Assembly (NCBI GenBank): GCA_018127085.1
Contig: CM030732.1
Coordinates: 124,001 to 188,000 of the forward strand
Direction of reading: 5' to 3'
From: Pneumocystis sp. 'macacae'
Lineage: Eukaryota > Ascomycota > Pneumocystomycetes > Pneumocystales > Pneumocystaceae
DNA length: 64,000 nt
In this document: in pieces, positions 11,311-25,161 of the stretch
How the letters are laid out: the number at the start of each line of letters is the position of its first letter
How positions within the stretch are numbered: position 1 is the first letter of the stretch
The notes under the pieces: generated by a model
What the model was told of the DNA's origin: nothing
The model's input: only the letters and a program-made list of their open reading frames with translations
Database searches by the model: none
Made by a program: the position numbers and the translations under genes

Positions 11311-14300
11311 ATGTATGAGAATCATCCTTATGATATAGACACTGAGATAGATAAACTGCTAACAGTTGAATCATTTAGAGAAAATAATTTTACATTAGCA
11401 ATTTTTATTGAAACACTAAGTAAATCATGCAGTACAGAAAATCAAGAATCAGCACAAAGTATAAAAAATGTATTTTTAAATAGAATTATGTTTATTTGTG
11501 ATAGACTTTAATCCAAAGCCTTACATTCGTGTTTTTGAAGCAACTCTTGATCGTCTAGTTGCTATGAATTCAGAAATATTAAAAAATATAAAAGATAGTG
11601 AAGTACAGGTCAAAAAAGCAGATGTAGATCATTCTTTAAGAGTGAAGAAGATAAAGGAGAAGTTCGATGTAAAGAAAATATTGCAATTTCATAAGTTGAT
11701 TTTTACTTTATAGAATCTGGTTAAAGAGTTTAATATTTTAGAAAATAAGGTGAACGCTTCTGGAAAATTTGCAATTAAAATAGGTATTTTACATAATTAG
11801 AAATTTCTCTTGTGATATATTTTTATAAAGGAAAACAATTTGAACAAATAGATAAAGAAAATTCTAAAGCACAAGAAGGAAAGCTTCTAATTCAATCTTA
11901 TGTTGAGATTGTAAAAGGCCATTTCAATTCTTTAGAAGAACTTCGTCTAGCAAATACTATAGAATCTCAAGCATTGTGTGCTTCTTTGACTAGGAATCTT
12001 CATGTTTTAACTAAGGATGTTAATCTTTCTGGATCAGCTAAAACGATTGAAGCACTAGAAAAGTTTTCTGAATTACTTGAAAAAGATCTTTTGCAACATT
12101 TTGATAAAGCATATAGAGCAGGAAATTTAGAACATATGGCTGTGAGGATTTAAGTTTGGATGATATTATTTTTACCAGAAGATAGAAATACGCAAAAATT
12201 TTATTTGATTTTAATGGCGGTGGCTCGGTAATAAGAAATTTTGTTAACCAACACGATTTTTTTATTGCTCCAAAAAATCTTGAGAATTATGACATTAATA
12301 AAGATGATAAAATGTAAAATTGTTTATTTTTATGTTAAAAAAACTAATCTTATAGATGGAAAAAACTGTCTGATCCTGATGTAAATATTTCAGAAAATGA
12401 TCTTTTAGTTGAGTTAAATCTTCAATCTCTTATTAATCTTGTTCGAAAAACGGTAAAAACAGAATATAAAATTATTCAAAATGTTTTTCCGAATTCATCT
12501 GCTGTATTTCAAGTTTTTTTACAAAGAATATTTGCTCAATCGGTCTATTAATAACGATGTATTCGTATTTTTGACATATGATTTAGATACAATTACGATT
12601 AGAAGAGATTATTGGATATGCTGAATTAAATTCTACACTTGCTTATCTTCGTGTGTTACAAGCAACACACAGCTCTTTAACAAATCTTGTTGAGGATCTT
12701 AAATCATTTGAGCAAATGTTCATGTCGTCTGATTTAACTAACGAATCTTCTAGTTTGGCTAGTTATGTCTTAGAACAGTGTTTAAATGATTTATTTGTTC
12801 CTTATTTAGAAGGGTCTCGATATATTGAGAAAGAAAAGAAATCTTTGGATGAATTATATAGCTTATTTCTTTGTAATTTTAACGCCTATCATGTAAGTCA
12901 TGTTTTTTGTTAACTTTTTTATTTATTTAAATGAGACTCAAAAAAGAGCCATGAAAAACTCAACTGTACTTGATAGAGTTGTAAGTCGCTTTCAAGCAGC
13001 TACTATATCTACTCAATCAACTTCGGTTTCTGGACGGGATGCTGAAGGAAATTCTAGTATAGAACAGGGTAGTGTACAAATGTTATTTCGATTAGCTGGA
13101 TTAGAAAAATCAAATACTAATAAAGATCGAAAAGAAAAAGGTGAATCTAGGTCAGACGAGTTTGAAATACATGAAAATGACGGAAAGGTTTCTTTTGAAT
13201 GTGTTAATAAAATCTTAAAATGGAACGCGGAAACCATTGGTAGAGTTGTTGAATTATTTCCACAGAGTGAACTGTAGGTTTATATTTTATATATGTTTTA
13301 TTTAATTTCGTAGTGCAAAAGATTCATTTTCAATACTTAAAGTGCTTTTTGAATATGTTTTTTCAAATTATTTGAATATAAGTTTGGAAACGTATGTGAT
13401 TTATTTAAGACCGTTGAAATTAATATTTGTAGAATTTTTGATACAATCGATTCTTATGATGGGAAGAGTGAGCCTGAATTAAAGTATTTTGATGAATTAA
13501 AGCAAATGACAATAATTATTCATTTATTTTCAACATACCTTAATACTATTATCCTTCCTGTTGTTTCGTTTTCTCTTACTTTAAGAAGAGATATACTTAT
13601 TTCTGCTAATAATAATATTTTAGAGGTTGAAAATAAAATAAATTTAATAATTGAAAAATCAATTGATAGTAAATTTTTAAAAATTATGGATTATATTTGT
13701 TATTAATATTAATATTAGTAATTTTAAATTGGGTATCTGTTTTACTTGGAAAACAAAAAAAAAATGATTTTAAACCTAAAGATGATGACAAAAGAATGGA
13801 AAATTTAAGTACTGAGGTTAAATTCCTATAAAAATTTTTGAAATAGAAATTAATTTATTAAGCCATGTAAACTAGTTATACAATTTATTTCTAAGATCTA
13901 TAATATTGTTTACAATAACCTTATGGAATCAAATTTCGAAAATTTTCTTGTTATTTTTGGAACATCTTTTCTTAAAATTTTATTAGAACATTTCAAAAAA
14001 TTTTTTGTAAGTCCTTCAGGAGGATTAATAGTAACAAAGTATCTTCAATTTACATTCTTTTTTGTTTTTTATGATATTTTAGAGATCTAACCGAATATGA
14101 AAAATGTATAAATTCTTGGGGAATTCCCAAATTAAATGAAAGATTTAAATTACTTCATGAACTTGGTAATATTTTTATTGTTAAGTATTAACTCAATAGT
14201 GATTTAAATTCTGGTTAACTATATTAGGCCTGATATTTTAAGGTCTTTGCTTAATGAAGGAATACTAGCTCGTATTAATTTAAAATATCTTATACCATAT

Positions 14301-14417
14301 ATTTCAAAGAGAACTGACTACTATACCACGGACATTAATAAAATTGTATTATACATATTTATTTATTTGAAAATATCCTAATTTAGGTAGATTCTAAATG
14401 AAGAGATCCATGATTAA
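11311..14417 (+). CDS. SEC10: Exocyst complex subunit Sec10
   Basis: A long gene of more than ten exons with introns of about 40-65 nt, all GT-AG where I could place them. Conserved Sec10 pieces appear in order: DFNPKPYIRVFEATLDRL, HFNSLEELRLANTIESQALC, DKAYRAGNLEHMA joined to KYAKILFDFNGGGSVIRNF and VNQHDFFI, NAYHETQKRAMKNSTVLDRV, and SKRTDYYTTDINKIL at the end. Sec10 is one of eight subunits of the exocyst, which tethers secretory vesicles at the plasma membrane. The second exon is reached from a donor inside the first open frame (TCATGCA then GTACAG), so a simple open-frame reading over-extends exon 1. The last few codons depend on which of two nearby AGs is used. Confidence 0.9.
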
Positions 14418-14599
14418 AAAATAACTATAAACATCTTGAATTTGTATAAAATTGTGTTTATTATATATATATATGTTATATATTTTTAATTTTATAAGCA
14501 ATACTTTAAGTAATATTAATAAGCATTATAAAATTCTATAATTAAGTTTTTTTTTCTTTAAGCCACTTCAAAATGTTAGTATTATATATTATAAAGGAA

Positions 14600-15738
14600 T
14601 TACTTTACTTCTAACGTGCGTTTTATGCCATCTTCCAATCCTACAATAGGAGAATAACCTAGGCGTTTTCTAGCTTTATTTATATTATAATAACGATTTG
14701 CGCAAGTAAATTTCACTCGTGACCTTGTTAATCCAGGTTTTTTTCTAGTAATAAAAGATAAAATTTCAAAAAAAAATGCTATAATAATTCCAATAAATCT
14801 TGGAAAGTATATAATATTTGATGGAATATGACCTAAATAAGCCCACACAGTTGATGGAAAATCCCAAAAATAAATCGGCTCTCCATTAGTAATAAAAAAT
14901 GCCTCTCCTGAAATATCTATAGCATTAGGGGAAAATAGTTTTTGAGATGCAAGAATATGTGCATGTACTACATTATCGACATATGTAAAATCGAATAAAT
15001 TAAGATTATTTCCAATTCGAAATCGCGTCTGGCGGTTTTCCATAACAGTAATTATACCAGGTATAAGTTGAGAATCTTCAGGACTATGGAATACATTATT
15101 TTTTGAAAAACACTCACACGTTATTACCCAAAGATTCCTGATGGTCGTATTGCAATTGTCATTATTCCATTTTTCCCGTTGGCTTCAAGAATTAGACGCT
15201 CTGCCTCTGCCTAGATGACTAAGACTTGTCACTAAAAATAACTTTAGTATTACTTTAGTTTCGTTATATGCTTCCATTGTTCCTTTCGGAATTGCCATTG
15301 TTTCATCCACGTTAATTAAATCATTTCCATTAAAAACTACACCTGCACTACTTGTGTAGATGATTGCCTTAACATTTTCCAGAATTGCCGCATGAATTAT
15401 GTTTTTTGTTCCTTCAATATTAACCCTTTCATATATTTTTTTTCCAAGACCATGAATTGGGCTTGCCATATGAAAAATTACATCCGGACGATACGAATGC
15501 ATAACTTCTTTCAAATATTTTAAATCACAGATATCTCCCTGAAAATAGTTTACTGATGCAAAAGTTTTATTTTCCACATTCAAGTCAAAAACTGCTATTT
15601 TTTTACACGTTTTTTGTTTAACAAGTTGTGAAGTAAGAGATAATCCAAGAAAACCACATCCTCCTGTAAAAAGTGTTAGAATATATCAAAATGATTTACT
15701 CTTTATGTAAAGCTACCTATAATAAGAGGGTACTCCAT
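14600..15738 (-). CDS. ERG26: Sterol-4-alpha-carboxylate 3-dehydrogenase (ERG26)
   Basis: Four exons. A seven-residue first exon (MEYPLII) is spliced to the Rossmann motif GGCGFLGLSL. DGTxD-like ends of the fold, the RPDVIFHMASP strand and the catalytic YNETK (Y-x3-K) follow, with an intron exactly after the K. Then come AEAERLILEA, AIRPSGIFG and the substrate-side LFDFTYVDNVVHAHILA. A hydrophobic segment (FIGIIIAFFFEILSFI) matches the membrane-associated C-terminal part. The family is the 3-beta-HSD/NSDHL type. ERG26 oxidises the 3-hydroxyl during C4 demethylation of sterols at the ER. The stop at 14600 lies 182 bp from that of SEC10 (convergent). Confidence 0.88.
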
Positions 15739-15962
15739 AATAAAATATTTATTTGTCGTTACCGAAGCTTAAAGTTTAGTCCAGATTGTTATGTGAGATT
15801 TACGTTTATAAATTTTCGGATGAAGAAAAATTGTATTTTTTGAATTTTTTGGAGTATTTTTGATAACAGCTAAATGTATTTCTGCTAAAAGAAATAATAG
15901 AGAGCATATTTTCCATTAAAATAATTTAAAGCGTTTTTATTTAAAGGTTTTTCTATTTTTTC
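15739..15962. promoter_or_regulatory. Bidirectional promoter, ERG26 / kexin
   Basis: A 224-bp AT-rich gap between divergent start codons. Nothing else is visible in it. Confidence 0.4.
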
Positions 15963-18693
15963 ATGATGGGTTATAATAAAGCATTATATATATTTTTGCT
16001 TTACTGGGTTCTATTTATAAAGGTTTTAGTAATTAGTGGGGATAGGGACTATGATAATAGGCATTATTATGTTTTTCATTTTTCAAAAAATGTGAATCCT
16101 AAGGCTTTTTCGGATGATTTAGGATTTAAATATGAAAAAGCATTAGAGAATTTAGAAGATCATTATTTGTTTTCGGTATCTAAGGATTTTTTAGAAGAGG
16201 AGATTGAAAGGAAGATATTAGCGTATTTTTCTAGTTCAGAAGATGGAATAGTAAATTCATTCCAAGATAATGTTCTTTTTTATCAGAAACAGTACTTGAA
16301 AAGGCGTTATAGGAAAACACCTCCAGTAAATTATGAGGATTCTCTAAATTTTGATCAAACTTCGAATAGGATAACTCAATTAGAACAAATTAAAGAGACT
16401 CTAAATATACGTGATCCTATGTTTCCTGATCAATGGCACTTAGTAAGTCGTTTTCCCTATCTTTTCTAAAAACTAAATAATAGTCAGTATAATCTTGAGG
16501 ACAAATTTAATGATATAAATGTTACCGGTGTTTGGAAGCAAGGTTGATTATAGTGAACAATTGTGTAAATATTTATCATAATCTTAGGGATTACGGGAAA
16601 GAATGTAACTGTTGCTATTATAGATGATGGGATAGATATGACTAGTGAAGACTTAAGAGATAATTATGTATAGAAATTGTTATAAAATTCTTATTTTAAT
16701 TATTTTTCAGTATGCTCAAGGTTCTTATGATTTTAACGATCATAACCCTGTTCCAATGCCCAAACTTCCTGAAGATATGCATGGAACTAGATGTGCTGGT
16801 GAGCTGGCTGCTGTTCGAAATAATGTTTGTGGAATTGGTGTTGCGTATGAGTCCAAAGTTTCTGGTATTTTATTCTTTTTGACTAAATCATGTATAATAC
16901 TGTTAAGGTTTGCGAATATTATCTGGACCTATAACAGATATTGATGAAGCAGAGTCGCTTAATTATGATTTTCATGGAAACCATATTTATTCTTGTAGTT
17001 GGGGGCCTGATGACGATGGAAAAACCGTTGATGGGCCTTCTCCTCTTGTTCTTAGAGCATTTATTAATGGAGTAAATAATGGGAGGAATGGGTTGGGTTC
17101 TGTCTATGTTTTTGCATCAGGAAATGGCGGAATATACGATGACAACTGTAATTTTGATGGATATGCAAATAGCGTATTTACTATTACTATTGGTGGTATA
17201 GATAAACACGGAAAACGCTTTGCATATTCTGAAGCATGTTCTTCTCAGTTAGCTGTTACATATGCAGGCGGAAGTGCAGGATATATTGTAACTTTAATTC
17301 TATATTTTTTATACAGATTTATAATAATTAGTATACTACTGATGTTGGTACAAGCAAGTGTACTAGTAAACATGGTGGAACATCTGCAGCAGCTCCTCTC
17401 GCTGCTGGAATTCTTGCTTTAGTTCTTTCTATACGGCAAGTATTCTATTAGAATTAAATGTTAGTTAACAAAACTTAGACCTGATCTTACGTGGCGTGAT
17501 TTACAGGCTTTGGTAGTGAAAAGTGCTGTTCCAATTAATCTCCAAGAATATGGATGGGAAAAGACTTATTCTGGGCGTTTTTATAATGAATTTTATGGTT
17601 ACGGAAAACTAGATACATATGCTATAATTGAACAAGCAAAAAAATTTAAACATTTAAGACCTCAGGCGAGATTTTCATCTCGTAAGGAAACTGTTAATAA
17701 GATATTTTCTAAAAATAATGGGACTATTACAAGTACAATTCTAGTTGATAGTAAATCTACTAAATCAGCTAATCTTGGAACTTTGGAACATTTAATTGTT
17801 AATGTAAATATTGTTCATTCTAAAAGGGGAGATTTGGAAGTATATGTTGTTAGTCCTAATGGTGTTGCTTCAAGACTTGCATCTAGGCGTGTATATGACT
17901 TTAATAGTGTTGGAATACTTAATTGGAATTTTATGTCTGTAAAACATTGGTATTTTTCTTTATAAAGAAAGAATTAGGATAATATTTTTAGGGGAGAAAG
18001 TTTTTTGGGTAATTGGACTATTCGAGTTAGCGATAAAAATAATCCTAATGTTGATGGAAGTTTTATAGATTGGCAGCTTCATTTATGGGGTGAGGCAATT
18101 GATTCAAAGAAGGCTAAACCTGTTCCATATCCTATAGTATATACTAGTAACAAAACTTCTACTTTTACTCAAACCTCTATATCCACTATAACTTCAATAT
18201 TTAAACCTACAACTACTTCTAGTTCTATCAGTACTTCAAAAACGACTAGCGAGCCTGCTACAAAAACTTCTACTTCCGAGTCTATGTCTCCTACTGGTAC
18301 TATAGAACATCCTACTACTGATAAAACAAAAACACAAAAAGGTAAAAACATTATAAAAACACTAATTTATTTACTATTTCACCCTGTCTAACTTCTATAA
18401 CAGGATCATTTTTTGGGAGAAAAGCTGGATTATATCTCGTTCTTATTTTTCTTATTCTTGTTTTCATTTTATTCTTATGTTATATTTATTTCCGAAGACG
18501 TTCTAGAATAAAACAATCACTAATTGAAGAAAGTTATGAATTTGAAGTCCTTAGAGATGATGAAGAAGATATAAACTATTTATTTCAAGACTCTGAAAAA
18601 GCAAAAATATTACAAGAAAATCCTGAGATATATACCGCATTCGATATTCATGATGATTTTGACAGTACATCTACCAGTTTTAGAAGAGAGTAA
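15963..18693 (+). CDS. KEX1: Kexin-like subtilisin protease with transmembrane anchor
   Basis: About ten exons. Signal peptide (residues 1-25), prodomain ending in basic residues (KRRYRK), then the S8 catalytic domain: Asp in VAIIDDGID (near 16,620), His in [10 protein letters not shown] (near 16,780), oxyanion Asn in FASGNGG (near 17,125) and Ser in [10 protein letters not shown] (near 17,375). The P/proprotein-convertase domain follows ([16 protein letters not shown]), then a Ser/Thr-rich stalk, a membrane span ([20 protein letters not shown]) and a cytosolic acidic tail with YEFEVL. Kexins cut after dibasic sites in the late Golgi. This layout fits the conserved single-copy Kex1 of Pneumocystis rather than the amplified surface PRT1 family, which is an inference. 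One intron is GC-AG (17436-17478). A stop is reached at 18691-18693. Confidence 0.92.
17436..17478 (+). other. GC-AG intron in the kexin gene
   Basis: Only a GCAAGT donor after ATACG keeps the frame. The 43-nt intron then ends in CTTAG, joining LALVLSIR to [12 protein letters not shown] as in other kexins. The next GT (GTATTC) is in the wrong phase. GC-AG is a known minor class, so this is credible. Confidence 0.75.
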
Positions 18694-18893
18694 ATAGATT
18701 TTAAAGTTATCACATCTGTTCTCATTTTCGTATTATTTAACAATAATTTTTTACTTTTATACTTATTCTCTGTTGGTCCCATTTTCTCGTTATCGATGTT
18801 AATCTAGTTACGTTAAAAAAGATAGGTATAAAATTGAGAAAGGGTTTTAATAGATATTTTTTTAATATTTTTTTGGATTTTTTTCTAAAAAAA

Positions 18894-20088
18894 ATGCATT
18901 CTAAGGTAGTATTTGTGCTAGTTTATATACAGTTTTAGTTTTATTAATATAAAAAGGTAATAATTATTGGGTCTGGGCCAGCTGGGTTTGTTTGACTTTA
19001 TATTTTAAATTTCTTAATTATTGATGACATATTAGTCATACAGCAGCTATTTATCTTGCAAGAGCTGAATTAAAACCTGTTTTGTATGAAGGAATGTTAG
19101 CAAATGGTATTGCAGCAGGTGGGCAATTGACGACAACGTACGTCTGTATAAGAGGTCATATAAATATAAGGAAACTATATTAATGTACACCATATAGGAC
19201 TGATGTTGAGAATTATCCTGGATTTCCTGAGGGTATTATGGGGCCTTCATTAATGGAGAAATTTCGACAACAATCGTTAAAGTATGGGACATGTATTATA
19301 ACAGAAACAGTATCGAAGCTTGACTTGTCAAAACGTCCTTTCAAGTATTGGTGTGAGTCTGATGGAAATATATGTCATACTGCAGATGTAATTGTGATGG
19401 CAACTGGAGCATTTGCCCGACGATTACATATTCCAGGCGAAGAGACATATTGGCAACGTGGGATTTCAGCATGTGCTGTATGTGACGGTACTAGAATGAA
19501 AACGATTATATATTTTTATGATTAACGATATATTTAGGTGCAGCACCAATATTTCGAGGAAAATGTCTTTCAGTCGTAGGGGGTGGAGACTCGGCTGCAG
19601 AGGAATCATTATTCTTAACAAGATATGCAGCTAAAGTATATGTACTTGTTAGGAGGGATAAATTAAGAGCGTCTGCAGTTATGGCTAAAAGATTGCTTAA
19701 TCATCCTAAAATTGAAATTTTGTGGAATACGATAGTCTTACAGTCATTAGGTGATGGTCGTTTGTTAAATTGTTTGAAAATTAAAAATCTTAAAACACAA
19801 ATTATTTCAGAATTATATGTTAATGGTCTTTTTTATGCAATTGGTCATGAGCCAGCAACTGCCATAGTTCGAGGTCAGGTTGAATGTGATAGCGATGGAT
19901 ACATTATTACGAAAAATGGTGGGCCTGAAACAAGTGTTAAAGGTTTTTTTGCAGCGGGAGATGTTCAAGATAAAAAATGGCGACAAGCAGTTACATCTGC
20001 AGGCAGTGGATGTATGGCAGGACTTGCAGCTGAACGATTATTAGCTGAAGAGGAAGAAATGAAAAATATGGAAAAAATTGAGAAATAA
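18894..20088 (+). CDS. TRR1: Thioredoxin reductase
   Basis: The first exon is only MHSK; splicing gives [10 protein letters not shown], the FAD-binding motif, then [38 protein letters not shown] follows. The redox-active CAVC (near 19,475) lies in SACAVCDG, the NADPH site is [11 protein letters not shown] and the second FAD motif is [17 protein letters not shown]. This is the low-molecular-weight thioredoxin reductase of fungi, a cytosolic FAD homodimer that reduces thioredoxin with NADPH. Introns lie after MHSK, after GPAG, after LTTT and after CDG, all GT-AG. The stop at 20088 is only 28 bp from the stop of NOP14 on the other strand, so the 3' ends of the two mRNAs should overlap. Confidence 0.94.
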
Positions 20089-20116
20089 TTGAGATATTTT
20101 TTATATAATTTTAAAA

Positions 20117-22980
20117 CTAATTTTCCTGTGTTAATTGTCCATGAATTTTTTTCATTTTTGCAGCATATTTGATATCTTTTTCTTTTTGTATTTTTTTTGT
20201 TTCACGAGCTATGAATTGAGCATCTCGTCTAAGCATCCTGATAGCACTCCTTTTATTGTCACGATATTGGAATTTTAGTTTTGTAGATTCAGCTCGTTCA
20301 CGATCAGGATCATATGATTTTCTATCAAGAGAATATTCATCTTCGAATTTAGGAATAAAACTTGGGATTGGAATAGGTTTGTGTGCTTGTAACATTAATG
20401 GCTTACGTGATTGAAATGAAAAATGAAGTAATTTTGCAATTCGTTGATTTATAGAATCGATCTCCATCTAAATAGTTAAAAAATATAGGTCTAATAAAAT
20501 AGTTTAGTTTACCTGAAGTTTAGGAGACAAAAGAATTTTACTAGAAAATAATTTTAATAAATTTAAACATGGTGAAAAGATTTCTATGAATGCAGGTTTC
20601 CCATTCCATAAATTAGCGTAATTATCAATTAACTGAGCAGTTGTTTTAAAAAGAGAAACTTCTAATTCTTTATTTTTATCGTCGTTAGAATATATATCTG
20701 AAATTTTCAAAATTCTCGGTTCACATAACAAATCAAAAAACTTATTTTCCGAATTAATAGATTTATTCTTTTTGTCCAATTTTTTCTTGTTTTTTTGAAA
20801 TAAAATCTTTATTATATTTAATAATGCATGTATTACTTCTGGAACAACTCGTTGTGATAAATTAATATACTAATAAAGTTAAAAATAATAATTATAAAAA
20901 ATAAAAAACCTCTGCAAATAATGTTATGAGGTAAAGCTTTAAACAGATATCTCCTAATGATACAATTTCTAATTGAGAAAGAAGTTGACCCATTATAAGT
21001 AACGTAGGAGTAACTATTACATGAGAAAGATCCGAAGTTGGAAAAATAACACCAATTAATCTTAAAAGCACTAGATCCTGGATTAAAATGGAAAGTTTGT
21101 CTAGATATATTAAGTATTAAAAAGAATTAAAAACATTCCTACCTTCTTTTTTTGAAGATAATAATTGATTAAGCTTTTCTCTGAAACTTTTTAACTTCTT
21201 ATGAAAAGCATTATATGCCATTTCTGGGTATTTAGTCGAAAGATCACGTAAATGTTCAGAAAGCATATCTAAAGTTGAAAGTGATGCTCTTTTTTTTTCT
21301 GATAGATAAAGAATGAGATCAAGCAATACTACAATAAAAGACTATTTTAATAATTTAACGATAACAATCAATAATTTATTAAATACCTGAAGTTTTTCTT
21401 TATTTAATGGATGAAGTGATGGATGATATAAAATTTTAATTCGATTAACAACTTTTGGAATATCTTCCTGGTTTATATTTTTTAAAATTGAAAGAAATTC
21501 TAAAATTGAACTTGGGCATGGATAAACATAAGCAATACTTTTCTTTTTTTTTTCAGAATCGAAATTATAAAACTTATCAAATGATTCAAAAGCCGTATCT
21601 TCAGATTTGTGCACTATGTTATCGCATGTTAAATTTCCTATTGTTTCCCTTTTATCTAAATTTGAACTATTTTCAATGTTATTTACATTGTGAGGTATCC
21701 CATTTGTTTTTTCATATTCGTATTTTTCGGGAGTTTCTTTTTCAAAAGAATAAAATTCTGTATCATTATCAGTTTGATTGTTATCATCGTTTATAAAATC
21801 ATCTTCTAAATTGTCTTCTTCAGAAAAAAAAATTCCAGAGTTTTCTATATTTTCGTTTTCAGAAAAGTCTTCATATTTCATTCTTTTTAATCGTTCCTCT
21901 TCTAACTTCTGTAATTCTTCTGCTTTTTCCTGTGCAATTTCTTCTTCTGTTTTAGTTCTAGCCGATGGATATGCGCGCTTTTCATATGATAACTCCTTTA
22001 CTGAAAGATCATATTGTATATCTTTATTTGATTGCTTTTCTTTAGTCTCTAGTTCTATAAAATTGTCGTTTCTGGAAAGTAATGATCGCAAATTATTAAG
22101 TTCTGCATCAATCATTTCTCTTTCTATTTCATCATCATCTTTTATTTTTTGTCTTTCATACTTTCTAATTTTTGACTTTGCAATGATTTCTTTCATGACT
22201 TCAGATTTTGTTTTTTTCTTATCTTGTTCTGAATTCTCAAATCCTCCAAAATGCATATCTTTCACTGTCTCAAAATCAATATTCCCTTTTAAAATTTAAC
22301 GAAAAATAAAAATTGTAACTATAAATACCATAATTATTTTCATCATCAACATTTATAACATTGAAATCTTCGATTTCTTCAAAAGACTCTCCAAAATACC
22401 CTAAATCATCATCTTCTTCAAGATTATAAATGTTGCTTTTTTTATGAAGTTTCTAAAAGCATTTTTTAATTATTTTATTTTTAAAAACATATAAAAACCT
22501 GTTTTTCGACTGCATAGCGTCGTAACATCTTCTCCTCTAAAGAAAGATGCGTATTATGTTCTCCAAAGCGACGATCTATAATACCACCCTCTTTATTTCT
22601 TCTCAACATATCTACGAGGATTGTTTTTTTCCTCTAAACATATTTCATTAAACAGGTTAATCTTATTTTACACAAGTTTTACTTTTTCTTCTCCTGCTTG
22701 ATAACTTTTCATTGGTCGTCCCTCAATTCCTCTGAGTTTACGACCACCAACGTCATGTTTCACTCTATTGATTTTTTTTTCATAATGGTTAAACTAAAAT
22801 TTTTAATAATTTTCTTTTTTTGGTTTAAGTGTTTTTTACTTGTGATCTAATATTTTCTAATATAGACGTTCTATCTATTAGATTTTTACGATTTTTTTTT
22901 TTCTTCGTACGTCTATTACTTGTAGGTATTCCTGCTTCTTTTAAAGCTGTTTTTAGTTGTTTAAGCTGAGATTTAACCAT
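20117..22980 (-). CDS. NOP14: Nop14, small-subunit processome protein
   Basis: A basic N terminus (MVKSQLKQLKTALKEAG, then RRTKKKKNRKNL), an intron, and HDVGGRKLRGIEGRPMKSY, a strongly conserved Nop14 block. A long charged region (Glu/Lys, with acidic clusters near 21,800) follows, then the helical C-terminal half and the end YDPDRERAE with KLKFQYRDNKRSAIRMLRR and DAQFIARE, typical of the family. Nop14 works in the 90S pre-ribosome for 18S rRNA maturation and 40S export, together with Noc4. Introns are short; the largest exon runs 22,265-21,380. It converges tail-to-tail with TRR1. Confidence 0.9.
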
Positions 22981-23243
22981 TTTTTGTAATTAAATATTAA
23001 AAATTAAAGGTTAATATATCGATAAGATTTTATGGTAAATTAAATAGTTAAAAAAGAAATGATATGCATAGATATAATATTTTATGAGGAAAAATTTACG
23101 TGATTTTAGAAATATGGTAATTTTAAATTTTTTTCTAAATAATTAATTTTAATTATTTTTGAATAAAACATTAATATAATTTTTATATAAGAAATGTATT
23201 TATAAGTAATGCTAATAGAAAATGATGAAAGAGGTAAAAGGCT
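22981..23243. other. Short intergenic region, NOP14 promoter
   Basis: About 260 bp of AT-rich sequence between the NOP14 start codon and the stop codon of the glutaredoxin gene. No gene is seen. Confidence 0.45.
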
Positions 23244-24181
23244 TTAAGTAAATTGTATGCCTGATTCTTGAAATAATTTCTGGATCTCTCCAGTTTTGAT
23301 CATTTCACGAACTATGTCAAGTCCACCACATAAGTTTCCTTGAACATATAATTGTGGATATCTAAAAAAGTTAGATAGAACAAAGATATTTTTTACATAC
23401 GTAGGCCAGTTGGAGAACTCTTTTAGTCCTTCTCTAACTTCTTGATCTGAAAGAATATTAAAAAACCCTTCAAAATTAGATAATCTAATAAAATAGTCAA
23501 AATCTCCTACCATATTTAACATTAAGATCATTAAGTATTTCAACTATTTGCTTGCTAAATCCACATTGGGGATTTGTTGGTGTTCCTTTCATAAAAAGCA
23601 TAACAGGCTCAGCTTTAACAAGTTTTTCCAGTCGAATCGTTAGATCTTCATATTCGCTCTCTTTATTAATTAAAACATTTGTAATTTCGTTTTCAGATTT
23701 TTCATTTAAAATATTAGATGATTCTATTGAAGGCACAACTATTTTTTTTGAAAATTGTGCAATTATTTTCGTCAATTCTGGAGGATTTGCGCCAGATACT
23801 TTTGTAAGTATTTTTCCTTGCTTTAATAACTAGTGTTACCATTTTTGTATAACTTTTATCAAATCTTACCCGTAATATAATAAAAAAAGGTACTATTGAT
23901 ATCTCGAATGATTCTGAAATCTCTTCAAGCTCTTCTGCGTTGATCTTTCTTCTTTTTAGTCCAAAAAAATATATTCTTAGATTTCTTTCACTTACATTAG
24001 CAAATTTTATATCTGAAAATTTCAATGATAGCTCCTTAAATACATTATTCATATATTGACATGGTTGAGCCCAGTTTGCATAAAAATTTAATGCAATAAC
24101 ATGATCTTTGCATGAAAAAACAAATTTTTGATAATCTTCTGTTGATTGTATTTCATAAATTGTGTTTGTTCCAACTGACAT
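23244..24181 (-). CDS. GRX4: Multidomain monothiol glutaredoxin (Grx3/Grx4)
   Basis: The N-terminal thioredoxin-like domain has [13 protein letters not shown], where the usual CGPC is replaced by a single Cys. An intron joins DIKFAN to [16 protein letters not shown]. The C-terminal glutaredoxin domain carries the monothiol CGFS motif ([14 protein letters not shown]), [20 protein letters not shown] and ends GIQFT. Each junction is GT-AG; the intron inside SNWPTY begins GTATGT. Grx3/4 proteins bind a glutathione-ligated [2Fe-2S] cluster and control iron-sensing GATA repressors and iron delivery. A GATA factor (29,076-30,222) lies 5 kb away, but that proximity need not mean a link. The start codons of this gene and TVP23 are 121 bp apart. 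Confidence 0.92.
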
Positions 24182-24302
24182 TTTTTAATTTGTTTTTATT
24201 CAAATATTTTGTTTTTTTGAGGTTTAAGTCGTTAATACTTGTGTTATCACCGTAATAAAGTATTTTGGATTTATTAAGAATTAATGATAGATTTAATAAA
24301 AA
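24182..24302. promoter_or_regulatory. Bidirectional promoter, GRX4 / TVP23
   Basis: A 121-bp gap between divergent start codons. Both promoters must sit here or overlap the coding ends. Confidence 0.45.
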
Positions 24303-24972
<670 letters not shown>

Positions 24973-25161
24973 TAATTCGTAGGTGCAATAAAGATCAGAA
25001 AAATAAATGGATAGAAAATATTTCAGGGAAATTTTTAAGTTCCAATTATTCTTACAATATATTTCGTATAGGAAATGATTTTTTTCATAGATTTTTTTAA
25101 TTACATTGAATAAATTTTATACAAGAAAAAAATATCTTTAAAAAAAACGTTTATATTTTAA
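24973..25161. other. Gap between convergent TVP23 and ER thioredoxin-fold genes
   Basis: Under 200 bp of AT-rich 3' flanking sequence. Nothing else is recognised. Confidence 0.4.
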
